Source of the DNA: Citrobacter farmeri
GTDB taxonomy: Bacteria > Pseudomonadota > Gammaproteobacteria > Enterobacterales > Enterobacteriaceae
DNA length: 64,000 bases
Assembly: GCF_019048065.1 (NCBI RefSeq)
Contig: NZ_CP077291.1
Coordinates: 1,240,001 to 1,304,000 of the forward strand
Reading direction: 5' to 3'
Positions 54,890 to 63,716 of the stretch are shown here, piece by piece. Under the pieces are notes generated by a model, which was not told the DNA's origin, made no database searches, and worked only from the letters and a program-made list of their open reading frames with translations. The translations under genes were made by a program, and so were the position numbers. Position 1 is the stretch's first letter, and each line of letters starts with the position of its first letter.

Positions 54890-54951
54890 TAACACGACAG
54901 AATTCTGTGGTAAACTCATCGCGATTGAATGAAATCTGGATTGAGGTCTCT

Positions 54952-55653
54952 CTGAACACACCGGCACAGCTCTCTTTGCCACTTTATCTTCCTGACGACG
55001 AAACTTTCGCAAGTTTCTGGCCGGGGGATAACGCCTCTTTACTGGCTGCACTGCAAAACGTGCTGCGCCAGGAACATAGCGGATACATCTATCTTTGGTC
55101 ACGTGAAGGCGCGGGTCGTAGTCATTTGCTGCACGCCGCCTGTGCTGAACTGTCTCAGCGTGGCGATGCGGTAGGCTATGTACCACTGGACAAACGCACC
55201 TGGTTTGTACCGGAAGTGCTCGACGGGATGGAACATCTGTCGTTAGTTTGCATCGACAATATCGAATGCGTCGCCGGAGATGAACTGTGGGAGATGGCTA
55301 TTTTTGATCTCTACAATCGCATTCTGGAATCCGGAAAAACGCGGTTGCTGATCACTGGCGATCGACCGCCGCGTCAGTTAAAACTGGGGTTACCCGATCT
55401 GGCCTCGCGTCTGGACTGGGGACAAATCTACAAGCTGCAACCGCTGTCGGATGAAGACAAACTGCAGGCACTGCAGCTGCGCGCCCGACTGCGTGGATTT
55501 GAACTCCCGGAAGACGTGGGGCGTTTCTTGCTTAAGCGACTCGACAGAGAAATGCGCACGCTGTTTATGACGCTCGATCAGCTTGATCACGCGTCTATCA
55601 CCGCGCAGCGCAAATTAACCATCCCATTCGTGAAAGAGATCCTGAAGCTGTAG
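54952..55653 (+). CDS. hda: DnaA regulatory inactivator Hda, CTG start
   Basis: 233 residues if translation begins at the CTG at 54952 ('[19 protein letters not shown]'), preceded by GAGGT. No in-frame ATG or GTG lies between the end of uraA and the conserved N-terminus; E. coli hda is also recorded as using CTG. The clamp-binding motif QLSLPL is at residues 6-11, and the AAA+ domain has '[12 protein letters not shown]' (Walker A-like) and '[10 protein letters not shown]' (Walker B-like). With the DNA-loaded beta clamp it triggers DnaA-ATP hydrolysis to prevent over-initiation. Confidence 0.93.
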   Translation: MNTPAQLSLPLYLPDDETFASFWPGDNASLLAALQNVLRQEHSGYIYLWSREGAGRSHLLHAACAELSQRGDAVGYVPLDKRTWFVPEVLDGMEHLSLVCIDNIECVAGDELWEMAIFDLYNRILESGKTRLLITGDRPPRQLKLGLPDLASRLDWGQIYKLQPLSDEDKLQALQLRARLRGFELPEDVGRFLLKRLDREMRTLFMTLDQLDHASITAQRKLTIPFVKEILKL

Positions 55654-55678
55654 CCGGAATACAAGGTTACGTATCACA

Positions 55679-55709
55679 GTAGGCCTGATAAGCGCAGCGC
55701 CATCAGGCA
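55679..55709. repeat. Single REP unit after hda
   Basis: GTAGGCCTGATAAGCG...CCATCAGGCA, the CCTG subtype of REP, in the 89-bp space between the convergent hda and M17 peptidase genes. Confidence 0.8.
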
Positions 55710-55742
55710 TCCGCTGTCGAACAAATGCCGTAACGCCGGGGC

Positions 55743-57176
55743 TTACTTCTCAACTGCCAGCTCGTTAAACAAATGCTGCATCAGCAGTGGAATGGGTCTA
55801 CCCGATGCCACGCTTCTCCCTCCTTCGCGCCACAACGCGGTACCGCTGATGTCCAGATGGGCCCACGGGATTGTCGGCGGACAGAAATGATGCAGCAGCC
55901 AGGCCGCAGAGGCGCTGATCGCGGCATTATTCGTGGGCGTATTACAGAGATCGGCAATGGCGCTTTCAGTCTGTTTCCGCAAGCGCGCATCAAGCGGTAA
56001 AGACCACACCTCATCGCCGCATTCTTTCCCTGCCCGGGGAAGTTGATCCCGCAGCAACTCATCCTGTGTCATCAACCCGCTCAACTCATACCCCAGTGCT
56101 TTCACCACCGCGCCGGTTAAGGTTGCCATATCAATGATATAACGCGCCTGTGGATGGCGTTGGCTGGTCCAGGCGATGGCGTCAGCGAGTACCAGTCGCC
56201 CTTCGGCATCGGTATTATTAATCTCCACCGTCATGCCATTGCAGGCGCGCGCCACATTGCCCGGTTGCATCGCACTCGGTCCGATGGCATTTTCTGCCAG
56301 CGCCAGTACGCCCATCATGCGCACCGGCAAATTTAACTCTGCTGCGGTAAGCAGCAGGCCCAACACATTTGCCGCACCGCACATATCGTATTTCATGGTG
56401 TACATGCCAGCGCCTTCTTTCAGCCAAAGTCCGCCTGTATCGAAGGTGATACCCTTTCCGACATAACAGCGAACGGCGCCGTCCGCTGCGCCATCGTAAT
56501 GAATGGCAACCAGACGCGGCGGGCATGCCGCGCCTTTGCCAACCGCATGTAACAATCCAAGGCCCTGCTCAACAATCTGCTGCTCATTCAGCACTTCGCA
56601 ACGCAGAGTGGGGAAAGCGGTGCAAAGCGCTTGCGCCTGGTCCGCGACAAACTGCGGCGTACAGCGATCGGACGGGATGTCGGCAAGACGACGGGCGGCG
56701 GCCATTCCGTTGGCAATGGCCTGTTGTTGACGAAAAATTTTCTCTAAAGCTTCCTGTTGCCCGGGTAAACAAAGCGCGTCGATGTGTGAGAGTCGCACTG
56801 TCGCGTTGTCTGCTGTTTTCAGTTGTAGATCATCAAGGCGATAGATCTGATTGAACAGAAAACGCAGAACCTGAAGCAGCACGGTCTCGTGAATTTCACG
56901 GACATCAATAATCACGTGGGCACTGACCGGCGCGGCGAACAGGGGACGCAGGGCATTCAGCAAGCCGTCAGTCAGGCTATCCTGCCACAGCGCTGGCGGA
57001 ATGAGGGTAATGCGTTTGAAAGGGGCGCAGCCAAAACAGGCATCCGCCAGGTTACCCGTTGCACGCATTTCGTTTATCAATGCGATATCCGGTAACGGGT
57101 GGCTTGTGGATCGTGCGATCAGGTGCGCGTTGGGTTGCGCCTCTGAGAGGGAATGAATCAACTGATAGGTAATCAT
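55743..57176 (-). CDS. M17-family leucyl aminopeptidase-like metallopeptidase (accessory)
   Basis: 477 residues from the ATG at 57174-57176, which overlaps the preceding stop as TAATG; an in-frame ATG at 57227 lies inside the upstream gene and is rejected. The catalytic domain holds '[15 protein letters not shown]' (Lys241 region), 'AENAIGPSAMQPGN' and the signature 'NTDAEGRL' at 321-328, so all two-metal ligands appear present. It is distinct from pepB, also in this window, and absent from this place in K-12. Third gene of the EIIC operon; it probably removes amino acids from the imported compound or its product. Confidence 0.88.
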   Translation of the reverse strand: MITYQLIHSLSEAQPNAHLIARSTSHPLPDIALINEMRATGNLADACFGCAPFKRITLIPPALWQDSLTDGLLNALRPLFAAPVSAHVIIDVREIHETVLLQVLRFLFNQIYRLDDLQLKTADNATVRLSHIDALCLPGQQEALEKIFRQQQAIANGMAAARRLADIPSDRCTPQFVADQAQALCTAFPTLRCEVLNEQQIVEQGLGLLHAVGKGAACPPRLVAIHYDGAADGAVRCYVGKGITFDTGGLWLKEGAGMYTMKYDMCGAANVLGLLLTAAELNLPVRMMGVLALAENAIGPSAMQPGNVARACNGMTVEINNTDAEGRLVLADAIAWTSQRHPQARYIIDMATLTGAVVKALGYELSGLMTQDELLRDQLPRAGKECGDEVWSLPLDARLRKQTESAIADLCNTPTNNAAISASAAWLLHHFCPPTIPWAHLDISGTALWREGGRSVASGRPIPLLMQHLFNELAVEK

Positions 57177-58132
57177 TATTCTTCCTCTATTGGCGCACGG
57201 ATCCGTGCCGCATAGGCCTGCATCCATGCTTCATCGACAGGCTGGTAGTGGGTCTTTTCATGCCGACGTTCAGCGAGATAAACGGTGAGCGGGTGGTTGG
57301 CTGTGGCAACGGTAAACGAGAAGGTTTTGATATTGGTCGCCGCGCCAAACTCTCCCCGATTATTCATACAAACGACAGACAAATCGCCCACCCGACCAAA
57401 GCGGGACATCAGGTTGTCCTCAAGTTCAAAAACTACCGAATCCGCCGCCTGTTGTGGCGTCGCACCCTGCGCCATACGGCGAACAATTTCGTAGCTGGTA
57501 CAACCCTTCATCAGATCTTCGCCAACGCCGGTCGCGGTTGCTGCGCCGATTTGACTATCACAGTAGAAACCGGAGCCGATAATGGGTGAATCACCCAGGC
57601 GACCGCGTTTTTTCATAAACAGGCCGCTGGTGGAGGTCGCCACGCTCATTGAACCCTGCGTATCCAGCCCGATGATTCCGACGGTATCGTGGCCGTCATA
57701 AGGACTCAGCCCCTTGTCCAGCGTTTCGCGACAGCGCTTGCGATAGTGCTGGACGGCGCGGTCGGTAAGCATGGTTTTTTCAGCAAATCCCTGGCTTAGC
57801 GCCCACTCGCGAGCGCCCTGACCAACAAGCAGGCTGTTATAGCGCTGGCGGCTCAGGGCGTGCGCGACGCGTACTGGATTGGCGATATCCACGAGATTTC
57901 CCACGGCCCCGAACGCCAGCGTGTCGCCATCCATGAACGCGGCATCCAGTTCCACCTCACCATTTTCTGTTGGCAGTCCACCGTAACCAACGGACTTGTA
58001 TAATGGAAAGTCCTCAACCGCGGCAACGGCATCCACCACCGCCCTGGCAGTTGGGTGTCCTGCTGCCAGGGCGGTAGCAGCCTCCGTAACGCCTTCAAGC
58101 GCCATTCGCCAGGTAGCGATAATTCCCCACAT
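57176..58132 (-). CDS. Glycosylasparaginase-type Ntn hydrolase (family T2)
   Basis: 318 residues without a signal peptide, so cytosolic. The autoprocessing and catalytic threonine is T150 in 'SPYDGHDTVGIIGLD'; the HDT-V/I-G context is that of N4-(beta-N-acetylglucosaminyl)-L-asparaginases rather than the GGTVG of isoaspartyl peptidase IaaA. 'GRLGDSPIIGSGFYCDS' and 'GAATATGVGEDLMK' match the substrate pocket of that group, and 'LDAAFMDGD' its alpha-subunit. The precursor should self-cleave before T150. Family members split GlcNAc-Asn to aspartate and aminoglucose derivative. It starts 3 bp after the EIIC gene and overlaps the peptidase gene. The true substrate is not proven. Confidence 0.87.
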   Translation of the reverse strand: MWGIIATWRMALEGVTEAATALAAGHPTARAVVDAVAAVEDFPLYKSVGYGGLPTENGEVELDAAFMDGDTLAFGAVGNLVDIANPVRVAHALSRQRYNSLLVGQGAREWALSQGFAEKTMLTDRAVQHYRKRCRETLDKGLSPYDGHDTVGIIGLDTQGSMSVATSTSGLFMKKRGRLGDSPIIGSGFYCDSQIGAATATGVGEDLMKGCTSYEIVRRMAQGATPQQAADSVVFELEDNLMSRFGRVGDLSVVCMNNRGEFGAATNIKTFSFTVATANHPLTVYLAERRHEKTHYQPVDEAWMQAYAARIRAPIEEE

Positions 58133-58135
58133 GTT

Positions 58136-59455
58136 TTACTCCTGTTTAACGGGTGTGCTCTCGTTTTGTGCCAGTGTGGTGATTTCCGCCGCGCGATACT
58201 GTTTATCGACTATGCGCATGAATGGCAGATAGAGCATTGCGCCAATCAATAAATTAATGATTTGCATGACGCTGCCGCTGAGATGGCCGGTGACGATAAA
58301 ACCACTAATGACCGGCGGCAGTGTCCATGGGATGAACACCCCGGTAGTGACGGCGACAGCACCAATTTTCATTGCCACGTACTGGATGGTAACTAGCACC
58401 AGAGGCACCAGGTTGAACGGTATTAGCATGATGGGGTTCATGATAACGGGCAGGCCGAACAGAATCGGTTCGTTAATATTGAAAATCGATGCCCCGGCCC
58501 CCAGCCGGGCCACTTCCCGCATGTTTTTACTGCGAGCAAAAATCAGCATCGCGATGACCAGCGATAAGGTCGCGCCAGCCCCACCCATCCAGATCATGTC
58601 AAAAAACTGCTCAGTGATAATATGCGGCGGCGTGACGCCCGCCTGAATTGCGGCGATGTTATCCGTTTGATTCTCCATCCACAGCGGACGAATAATGCCA
58701 TTGATCATCGACCCTGAGTTGATGCCCACCGACCATAAAATGGTGATGCTGAATACGGTCATCAACGCGCCGAAATAGGAGGTGCCATAATGGCGAACCG
58801 GCGTTGCAACCACCTCATAGATAAACCGGTGGATAGTCTGGTAGTGAGTATTTTCAAACAGGATGCGAATGAACAGCACCAGAATCATCACCATCAGAGC
58901 GGGGATCAGCGCGGCAAATGATTCCTGGACGGCGGGTGGAACCCCTTCGGGCATCTTGATAACCAGATTTTTACGTTTCAGCCAGCAGAATAATTCCGTC
59001 CACAGCAACGAGCCAATCATCGCAACGAACAGCCCTTTGCTGCCGATCCACTCTACTGGCATCACGGTGATGCCGCCGTTATCCGCGACTTTGATAAACG
59101 GGGTGAGGATCAGAAAGCAGACCAGTGCCAGGATACCGCAAGAAATACGATCTTCACCGTAGTGTTCTGCCAGTCGGTAGGCGACCAGAAAGCTGATAAA
59201 CAACGACATTGTTGAGAACACCGCGTTGAACGGGATCTCTATAATGCTGCTCCAGCTTTCGCCAAACGCACCAGACATAAATTGCTGATAGGTCTGGTTC
59301 GGAAAAGAGGAGATAACCAGCAAAATGGAGCCGACGATAATAAACGGCATAAAGGAAACATAAGCGCTGCGGATCGCGCCAAGGTGACGTTGTTGCGCCG
59401 TTCTTGCTGCTAGCGGCATCAGTTTTGCTTCAAGAAATCCCAGAACATTGTTCAT
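58136..59455 (-). CDS. PTS EIIC permease, lactose/cellobiose family (CelB/ChbC-like)
   Basis: 439 residues with about ten membrane spans. The EIIC signature 'NEPILFGLPVIMNPIMLIPF' carries the conserved Glu of the sugar site; 'GSILLVISSFPNQTY' is an N-terminal family motif. The protein is EIIC only; no EIIA or EIIB gene is present nearby, so it must borrow these from another system such as Chb, or work unphosphorylated. It is the first gene of a three-gene operon and has a GGAG site. A class II CRP promoter precedes it. The likely ligand is a disaccharide-sized glycoside, perhaps a GlcNAc-Asn compound given its neighbour. Confidence 0.9.
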   Translation of the reverse strand: MNNVLGFLEAKLMPLAARTAQQRHLGAIRSAYVSFMPFIIVGSILLVISSFPNQTYQQFMSGAFGESWSSIIEIPFNAVFSTMSLFISFLVAYRLAEHYGEDRISCGILALVCFLILTPFIKVADNGGITVMPVEWIGSKGLFVAMIGSLLWTELFCWLKRKNLVIKMPEGVPPAVQESFAALIPALMVMILVLFIRILFENTHYQTIHRFIYEVVATPVRHYGTSYFGALMTVFSITILWSVGINSGSMINGIIRPLWMENQTDNIAAIQAGVTPPHIITEQFFDMIWMGGAGATLSLVIAMLIFARSKNMREVARLGAGASIFNINEPILFGLPVIMNPIMLIPFNLVPLVLVTIQYVAMKIGAVAVTTGVFIPWTLPPVISGFIVTGHLSGSVMQIINLLIGAMLYLPFMRIVDKQYRAAEITTLAQNESTPVKQE

Positions 59456-59504
59456 TGTGAACTCCGTACAAGATCGGCTGAGGGTAGTTGTGTTATGCCA
59501 ATGG

Positions 59505-59547
59505 ATTATCAGTGAAGGGCGCGAGCCGAAAGGTGAATCTGGTCACA
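59505..59547 (-). promoter_or_regulatory. Class II CRP-dependent promoter of the EIIC operon
   Basis: GGTGA-ATCTGG-TCACA (59532-59547) matches the CRP core TGTGA-N6-TCACA at 9 of 10 positions. On the minus strand a GATAAT -10 lies at 59510-59505. If the start is at 59498, the CRP site is centred at -41.5, the exact class II geometry. A weak TTCGCT/TATGAT pair (59553-59558, 59577-59582) may drive the divergent regulator gene. Confidence 0.75.
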
Positions 59548-59612
59548 ATGTGTTCGCTTTATAAATATAAATCTCATATGATTAGTTATGTTATCGGAAC
59601 AGGGATCTGGCG

Positions 59613-60458
59613 ATGGAAATAAAACTGCATGCCAATGCCACTACCACACCTCGTACCCGGCGTTACCTGCAACAGTCTGATAAAAGCGACAGGGAGCTGG
59701 CTGCAGAGTTAGGGATCTCGGTCACTACCGTCAGGCGCTGGCGTCAACGTGATCAGACGATCGATCGGAAAACCACGCCGAAATCGATACACAAAGTAAT
59801 GAGACAAGAACAAATTGCGCTGGTTAACGGGCTGCGGGATGCCACAGGCGCACCGTTAGATGAACTTCTGTTGCTGGTCAATGAGGGGCTGGGAATTCGC
59901 GTCTCTCGTGCGACGCTAAACCGTTATCTTAAACCGGCGATGGTGCAGCGTCAGGGGGCGTCCTTACAGGGGAAAAAAGCACTGAAGGCCGGGTATTTTC
60001 CACATTTACTGGAGGTTCGCCATCTCCCGCTCTCATTGCATATGGAGGATGGCGGGGAGCATCACCTGATTTGGGCTCGCGAACCGGTGAGCGGCTGGTG
60101 TTATGCGCGTTTGTATGCGGGGATATCATCGCCTCTGGTCATCAAATGGCTGGACGAGCTACTGGCATCCTGTCCTGCTGATATACAATCTATTGAGACT
60201 TTCTTTTCCGATGCCATCCGTACTGACATGGATCAGATACTCATGGCGCGAGGGATAACGCACAAAATAAACCGGAACGTACAGAATGCGATTCAGGTCA
60301 ATCTTCCGCTGGCGGCAATCGTTCCGCGAGTAAAGGATGTATCAGCCAGTCGGCTACTGATAGAGATGTGTGAAAGTTATAATACTGGCAAGGCGCAAAA
60401 AAAACTGGGGGAGATGACGCCGCAGGCTTTTCTTGAAGCACTACGGCGTAGTGATTAG
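59613..60458 (+). CDS. Putative regulator derived from an IS481-like transposase
   Basis: 281 residues. The start 'MEIKLHANATTTPRTRRYL' and a helix-turn-helix at about 24-46 ('KSDRELAAELGISVTTVRR') resemble the N-terminus of IS481-type transposases. A second DNA-binding helix pair lies near 85-108 ('VSRATLNRYLKP'). Residues 133-240 follow an integrase-core pattern, but the usual TDNG acidic motif reads 'FFSDAIRTDMDQILMARGI', and the C-terminal Glu region is absent, so catalysis is improbable. There are no flanking inverted repeats. Divergent placement beside the EIIC operon suggests it controls that operon. Its stop codon overlaps that of arsC. Confidence 0.7.
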   Translation: MEIKLHANATTTPRTRRYLQQSDKSDRELAAELGISVTTVRRWRQRDQTIDRKTTPKSIHKVMRQEQIALVNGLRDATGAPLDELLLLVNEGLGIRVSRATLNRYLKPAMVQRQGASLQGKKALKAGYFPHLLEVRHLPLSLHMEDGGEHHLIWAREPVSGWCYARLYAGISSPLVIKWLDELLASCPADIQSIETFFSDAIRTDMDQILMARGITHKINRNVQNAIQVNLPLAAIVPRVKDVSASRLLIEMCESYNTGKAQKKLGEMTPQAFLEALRRSD

Positions 60459-60814
60459 CCGATAATGTCCAGCACCTGCTCCGGCGGGCGGCCAATGCGC
60501 GCCTGACCGTTCGCAACGACAATTGGGCGCTCCATCAGTTTCGGGTTTTCCACCATTGCCTGAATCAGTTCTTCTTCGCTCAGACTGCTGTCTGCCAGGT
60601 TGAGCGATGAGTAGAGATCTTCTTTCCGGCGCATCAGTTCCCGGGCGCTGGACATACCCAGCATCTTCAACAGTTGACGCAGCGTTGCGGCATCTGCGGG
60701 TGTCTCCAGGTAAAGCACCACTTCCGGCTCCACCCCGTGCGATTGCAACAGGTTCAGCGTTTCGCGGCTCTTGGAGCAACGTGGGTTATGGTAGATTTTT
60801 ACGGCCTTTGACAT
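60455..60814 (-). CDS. yfgD: ArsC-family glutaredoxin-dependent oxidoreductase YfgD
   Basis: 119 residues with a thioredoxin-like fold. The catalytic cysteine is in 'YHNPRCSKSRETLNLL' (Cys13 region), as in plasmid-type ArsC; 'RPIVVANGQARIGRPPEQ' is the C-terminal substrate segment. Its role in arsenate reduction is uncertain; in E. coli it is a separate gene from the ars operon. Its TAA overlaps the TAG of the convergent transposase-like gene. It lies downstream of bepA by 12 bp. Confidence 0.93.
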   Translation of the reverse strand: MSKAVKIYHNPRCSKSRETLNLLQSHGVEPEVVLYLETPADAATLRQLLKMLGMSSARELMRRKEDLYSSLNLADSSLSEEELIQAMVENPKLMERPIVVANGQARIGRPPEQVLDIIG

Positions 60815-60826
60815 GGTGAGTCCTTT

Positions 60827-62290
60827 TTACATTTTCGTGTACGGCTTGAAGCGTTCCTGCAACTGGCGCAACTGATCGATGCGCGCATCGTAACGTGCCT
60901 GCTGCTGGCTACCCAGTTTCACCTGTGAACTGGCGCTGCTCAGTAACGAGATGGCCTGATCGAGACGGCCCGCCAGCGCATACCCTTCCGCACGGGCGGC
61001 CAGTTCCTGATCGCGGTTATACAGCGCCGCTTCCGCCTGCGCCAGCAGATCCCAGCCGTTGGTGTCGTCTTTGTTAGTAAACGTATAGCGGTTGAGGATG
61101 GTCGCCGCTTCTTGTGGCTGACCTCCCTGCAGCAGGGCGTTCGCAAGGTTGAGTTGCAGAACCGGGTTGACGCGTAAATCACGCGCCTTTTTCAGTCGGG
61201 CAATGGCGTCGTTGGTTTTCTTCTGTCCGAGATCAATGTCGGTTGCCAGATCCAGATACCAGGCGTTATTCGGTTCTGCGGACAGCAGCGGCTGCAGCGC
61301 TTTACGAGCGTCGTCGTATTTACTGGCTTCCATCGCCTGCAGCGCACGACCATACTGTGCCGCGCGTTGTTGTCGGACATTCCCTTTTGCCCACTCGTCC
61401 AGCATGTCGCTGGTCAGTTGGTTGCGCCCGGAGTTATACATTCCTAACGTTCGTGCTTTCGCCAGATAGAAGTCTTCGGAGGATTGCACGACCACCGGAC
61501 GCATCTGGTTTGCACGGTTGCGGGTATCCGAGAGGCGGCTTTCCGGCAGGGGGTGAGTCAGCAAAATTTCAGGTGGGCGAGAGGAGTAACGCGCCTGGTC
61601 GAGCAGTTTTTCCAGGAAAGTCGGCATTGCCTGCGGATCGAATCCGGAACGTTGTAAAACCTGAATGCCGATACGGTCTGCTTCCTGTTCATTCTGCTGT
61701 GTAAAGCTAATCATCCCCTGACGACTTCCCGCCAGCGTACCGGTGAGTGCGGCCATCCCGGCCTGTGGGCTGGCCATTGCTAATAAAATGGAGCCTAATG
61801 CGCCGACCCAGGTCAGCGGCGCGCTGCGTTTTTGATCTTCCATGGCACGCGCCAGGTGGCGCTGGGTGACGTGCGAGATTTCGTGCGCCATGACGGAGGC
61901 AAGCTGACTTTCGTTATCGGAATAACGAAACAGTGCGGAGTGCAACACGACATTTCCGCCAAAAAAGGCGAAGGCGTTAATTTCATCGTTATTGATCAAA
62001 AAGAAATGGAAAGGCGTCTTCACCGAATCGGCGTGCGAAACCAGACGCATCCCTAAGCCATTAATGTACTGAACCAGTAGCGGATCGTTAATCAGCGGCG
62101 CGCTACCGCGCAACTGGCGTACATAATAATCACCCATCTGCATTTCCTGCCCGATGGAGAGCGTACTGGCAGCCGAGGTTCCCATGTCCGGCAAGTTGTC
62201 CGAGGAGTCCGCGAACGCGGGAGCCACCTGACCCAGGGTCAGCGCGGCAATGAGGGTCGCCACCAGGTTTTTCTTGAACTGCCTGAACAT
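60827..62290 (-). CDS. bepA: Periplasmic chaperone/metalloprotease BepA (YfgC)
   Basis: 487 residues from '[18 protein letters not shown]' (ATG at 62288-62290), the E. coli start and length. A signal peptide ends at '[10 protein letters not shown]'. The M48 protease domain has HExxH in '[12 protein letters not shown]' (about 136-147), and tetratricopeptide repeats fill residues 310-480. It helps LptD assemble and degrades misfolded BamA or LptD. It probably forms an operon with yfgD. Confidence 0.97.
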   Translation of the reverse strand: MFRQFKKNLVATLIAALTLGQVAPAFADSSDNLPDMGTSAASTLSIGQEMQMGDYYVRQLRGSAPLINDPLLVQYINGLGMRLVSHADSVKTPFHFFLINNDEINAFAFFGGNVVLHSALFRYSDNESQLASVMAHEISHVTQRHLARAMEDQKRSAPLTWVGALGSILLAMASPQAGMAALTGTLAGSRQGMISFTQQNEQEADRIGIQVLQRSGFDPQAMPTFLEKLLDQARYSSRPPEILLTHPLPESRLSDTRNRANQMRPVVVQSSEDFYLAKARTLGMYNSGRNQLTSDMLDEWAKGNVRQQRAAQYGRALQAMEASKYDDARKALQPLLSAEPNNAWYLDLATDIDLGQKKTNDAIARLKKARDLRVNPVLQLNLANALLQGGQPQEAATILNRYTFTNKDDTNGWDLLAQAEAALYNRDQELAARAEGYALAGRLDQAISLLSSASSQVKLGSQQQARYDARIDQLRQLQERFKPYTKM

Positions 62291-62512
62291 AACCTCTGTC
62301 CTGTTTTCTTTGAGATAGTCATTTGACCGATGCTGGGCTGTATCGTTCCGTTCAGCCGACACAGGCAGTGTAGCGGCGAAATTTGTCGATGAATACCCTG
62401 CACAAATGACTTTTCAGTTTCCAGAATCAGCAATAAAAAGCGAAGTCTTTTTTGTGACATTTCGATACAATTCGGGATCGCAATCCCGCTATTGAGGTTC
62501 AGGGAAGGTTTT

Positions 62513-63577
62513 ATGCTCGAAATGTTGATGCAATGGTATCGCCGTCGCTTTAGCGACCCAGAGGCGATAGCCTTGCTGGTTATTCTGGTTGCCGGGTTTG
62601 GTATTCTTTTCTTTTTTAGCGGATTACTGGCACCGCTGCTGGTCGCCATTGTGCTGGCTTATCTGCTGGAATGGCCAACGGTGCGCCTCGAAGCCATCGG
62701 CTGCTCGCGTCGCTGGGCAACCTCTCTCGTGCTGATCGTGTTTGTCGGCATTCTATTGTTAATGGCCTTTGTGGTGATGCCGGTGGCATGGCAACAGGGG
62801 ATCTTACTGATTCGCGACATGCCCGGCATGTTGAACAAACTGTCAGACTTTGCCGCTACGCTGCCGCGTCGTTATCCGGCCTTAATGGATGCGGGCATCA
62901 TCGATGCCATGGCGGAAAATATGCGTACCCGTATGCTGACAATGGGCGATTCGGTGGTGAAATATTCGCTGGCCTCTCTGGTTGGCTTGCTGACTCTGGC
63001 CGTTTATCTGGTGCTGGTGCCGCTGATGGTCTTCTTCCTCGTCAAAGACAAAGAGCAGATGCTGAATGCCGTGCGCCGCGTGCTGCCGCGTAATCGCGGT
63101 CTGGCGGGGCAAGTCTGGAAGGAGATGAACCAGCAAATTACCAACTATATTCGCGGTAAAGTACTGGAGATGATGGTGGTGGGGGTGGCGACCTGGCTTG
63201 GCTTCTTGCTGTTTGGTCTGAACTACTCGTTGCTGCTGGCTGTGTTGGTAGGGTTTTCTGTACTCATTCCCTATATTGGCGCTTTTGTGGTGACCATCCC
63301 AGTGGTTGGCGTTGCACTGTTCCAGTTTGGTCTGGGGACCGAATTCTGGAGCTGTTTTGCCGTCTATTTGATTATTCAGGCGCTGGACGGCAACCTGCTG
63401 GTGCCGGTGCTGTTTTCTGAAGCGGTGAATCTGCATCCGCTGGTGATAATTCTGTCGGTGGTGATCTTTGGCGGACTGTGGGGATTTTGGGGTGTTTTCT
63501 TCGCCATTCCATTGGCGACCTTAATCAAAGCCGTGGTGCATGCCTGGCCGGATGCGCAGGTTGTTGACGAGTCGTAA
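62513..63577 (+). CDS. perM: PerM, AI-2E-family membrane protein
   Basis: 354 residues from 'MLEMLMQWYRRRFSDPEAI' (ATG at 62513 after GGGAAGG); an ATG seven codons earlier lies next to the spacer and is less likely. About seven to eight membrane spans with the long periplasmic loop typical of the AI-2E transporter family (TqsA/PerM), such as 'DMPGMLNKLSDFAATLP' and 'LIPYIGAFVVTIPVVGV'. E. coli PerM is a putative permease of unknown substrate. It is divergent from bepA. Confidence 0.95.
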   Translation: MLEMLMQWYRRRFSDPEAIALLVILVAGFGILFFFSGLLAPLLVAIVLAYLLEWPTVRLEAIGCSRRWATSLVLIVFVGILLLMAFVVMPVAWQQGILLIRDMPGMLNKLSDFAATLPRRYPALMDAGIIDAMAENMRTRMLTMGDSVVKYSLASLVGLLTLAVYLVLVPLMVFFLVKDKEQMLNAVRRVLPRNRGLAGQVWKEMNQQITNYIRGKVLEMMVVGVATWLGFLLFGLNYSLLLAVLVGFSVLIPYIGAFVVTIPVVGVALFQFGLGTEFWSCFAVYLIIQALDGNLLVPVLFSEAVNLHPLVIILSVVIFGGLWGFWGVFFAIPLATLIKAVVHAWPDAQVVDES

Positions 63578-63655
63578 TGTGCTCTGGGTGAAGGATAAGC
63601 GGTTGGCGCGAAATAAAAAAGCGTGCGTGAAAGGGACGTTTGAACAGACAGCGGA

Positions 63656-63708
63656 TTACCCGGCCTACAAACTGTAGGCCGGACAGGGGGGCAGCCGTTA
63701 TCCGGCAG
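63656..63708. repeat. Degenerate REP cluster between perM and bcp
   Basis: CCCGGCCTACAAACTGTAGGCCGG is an exact palindromic core, followed by a separate GTTATCCGGCAGC fragment. Rearranged REP remains lie between the convergent perM and bcp. Confidence 0.65.
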
Positions 63709-63716
63709 CGCAATAA

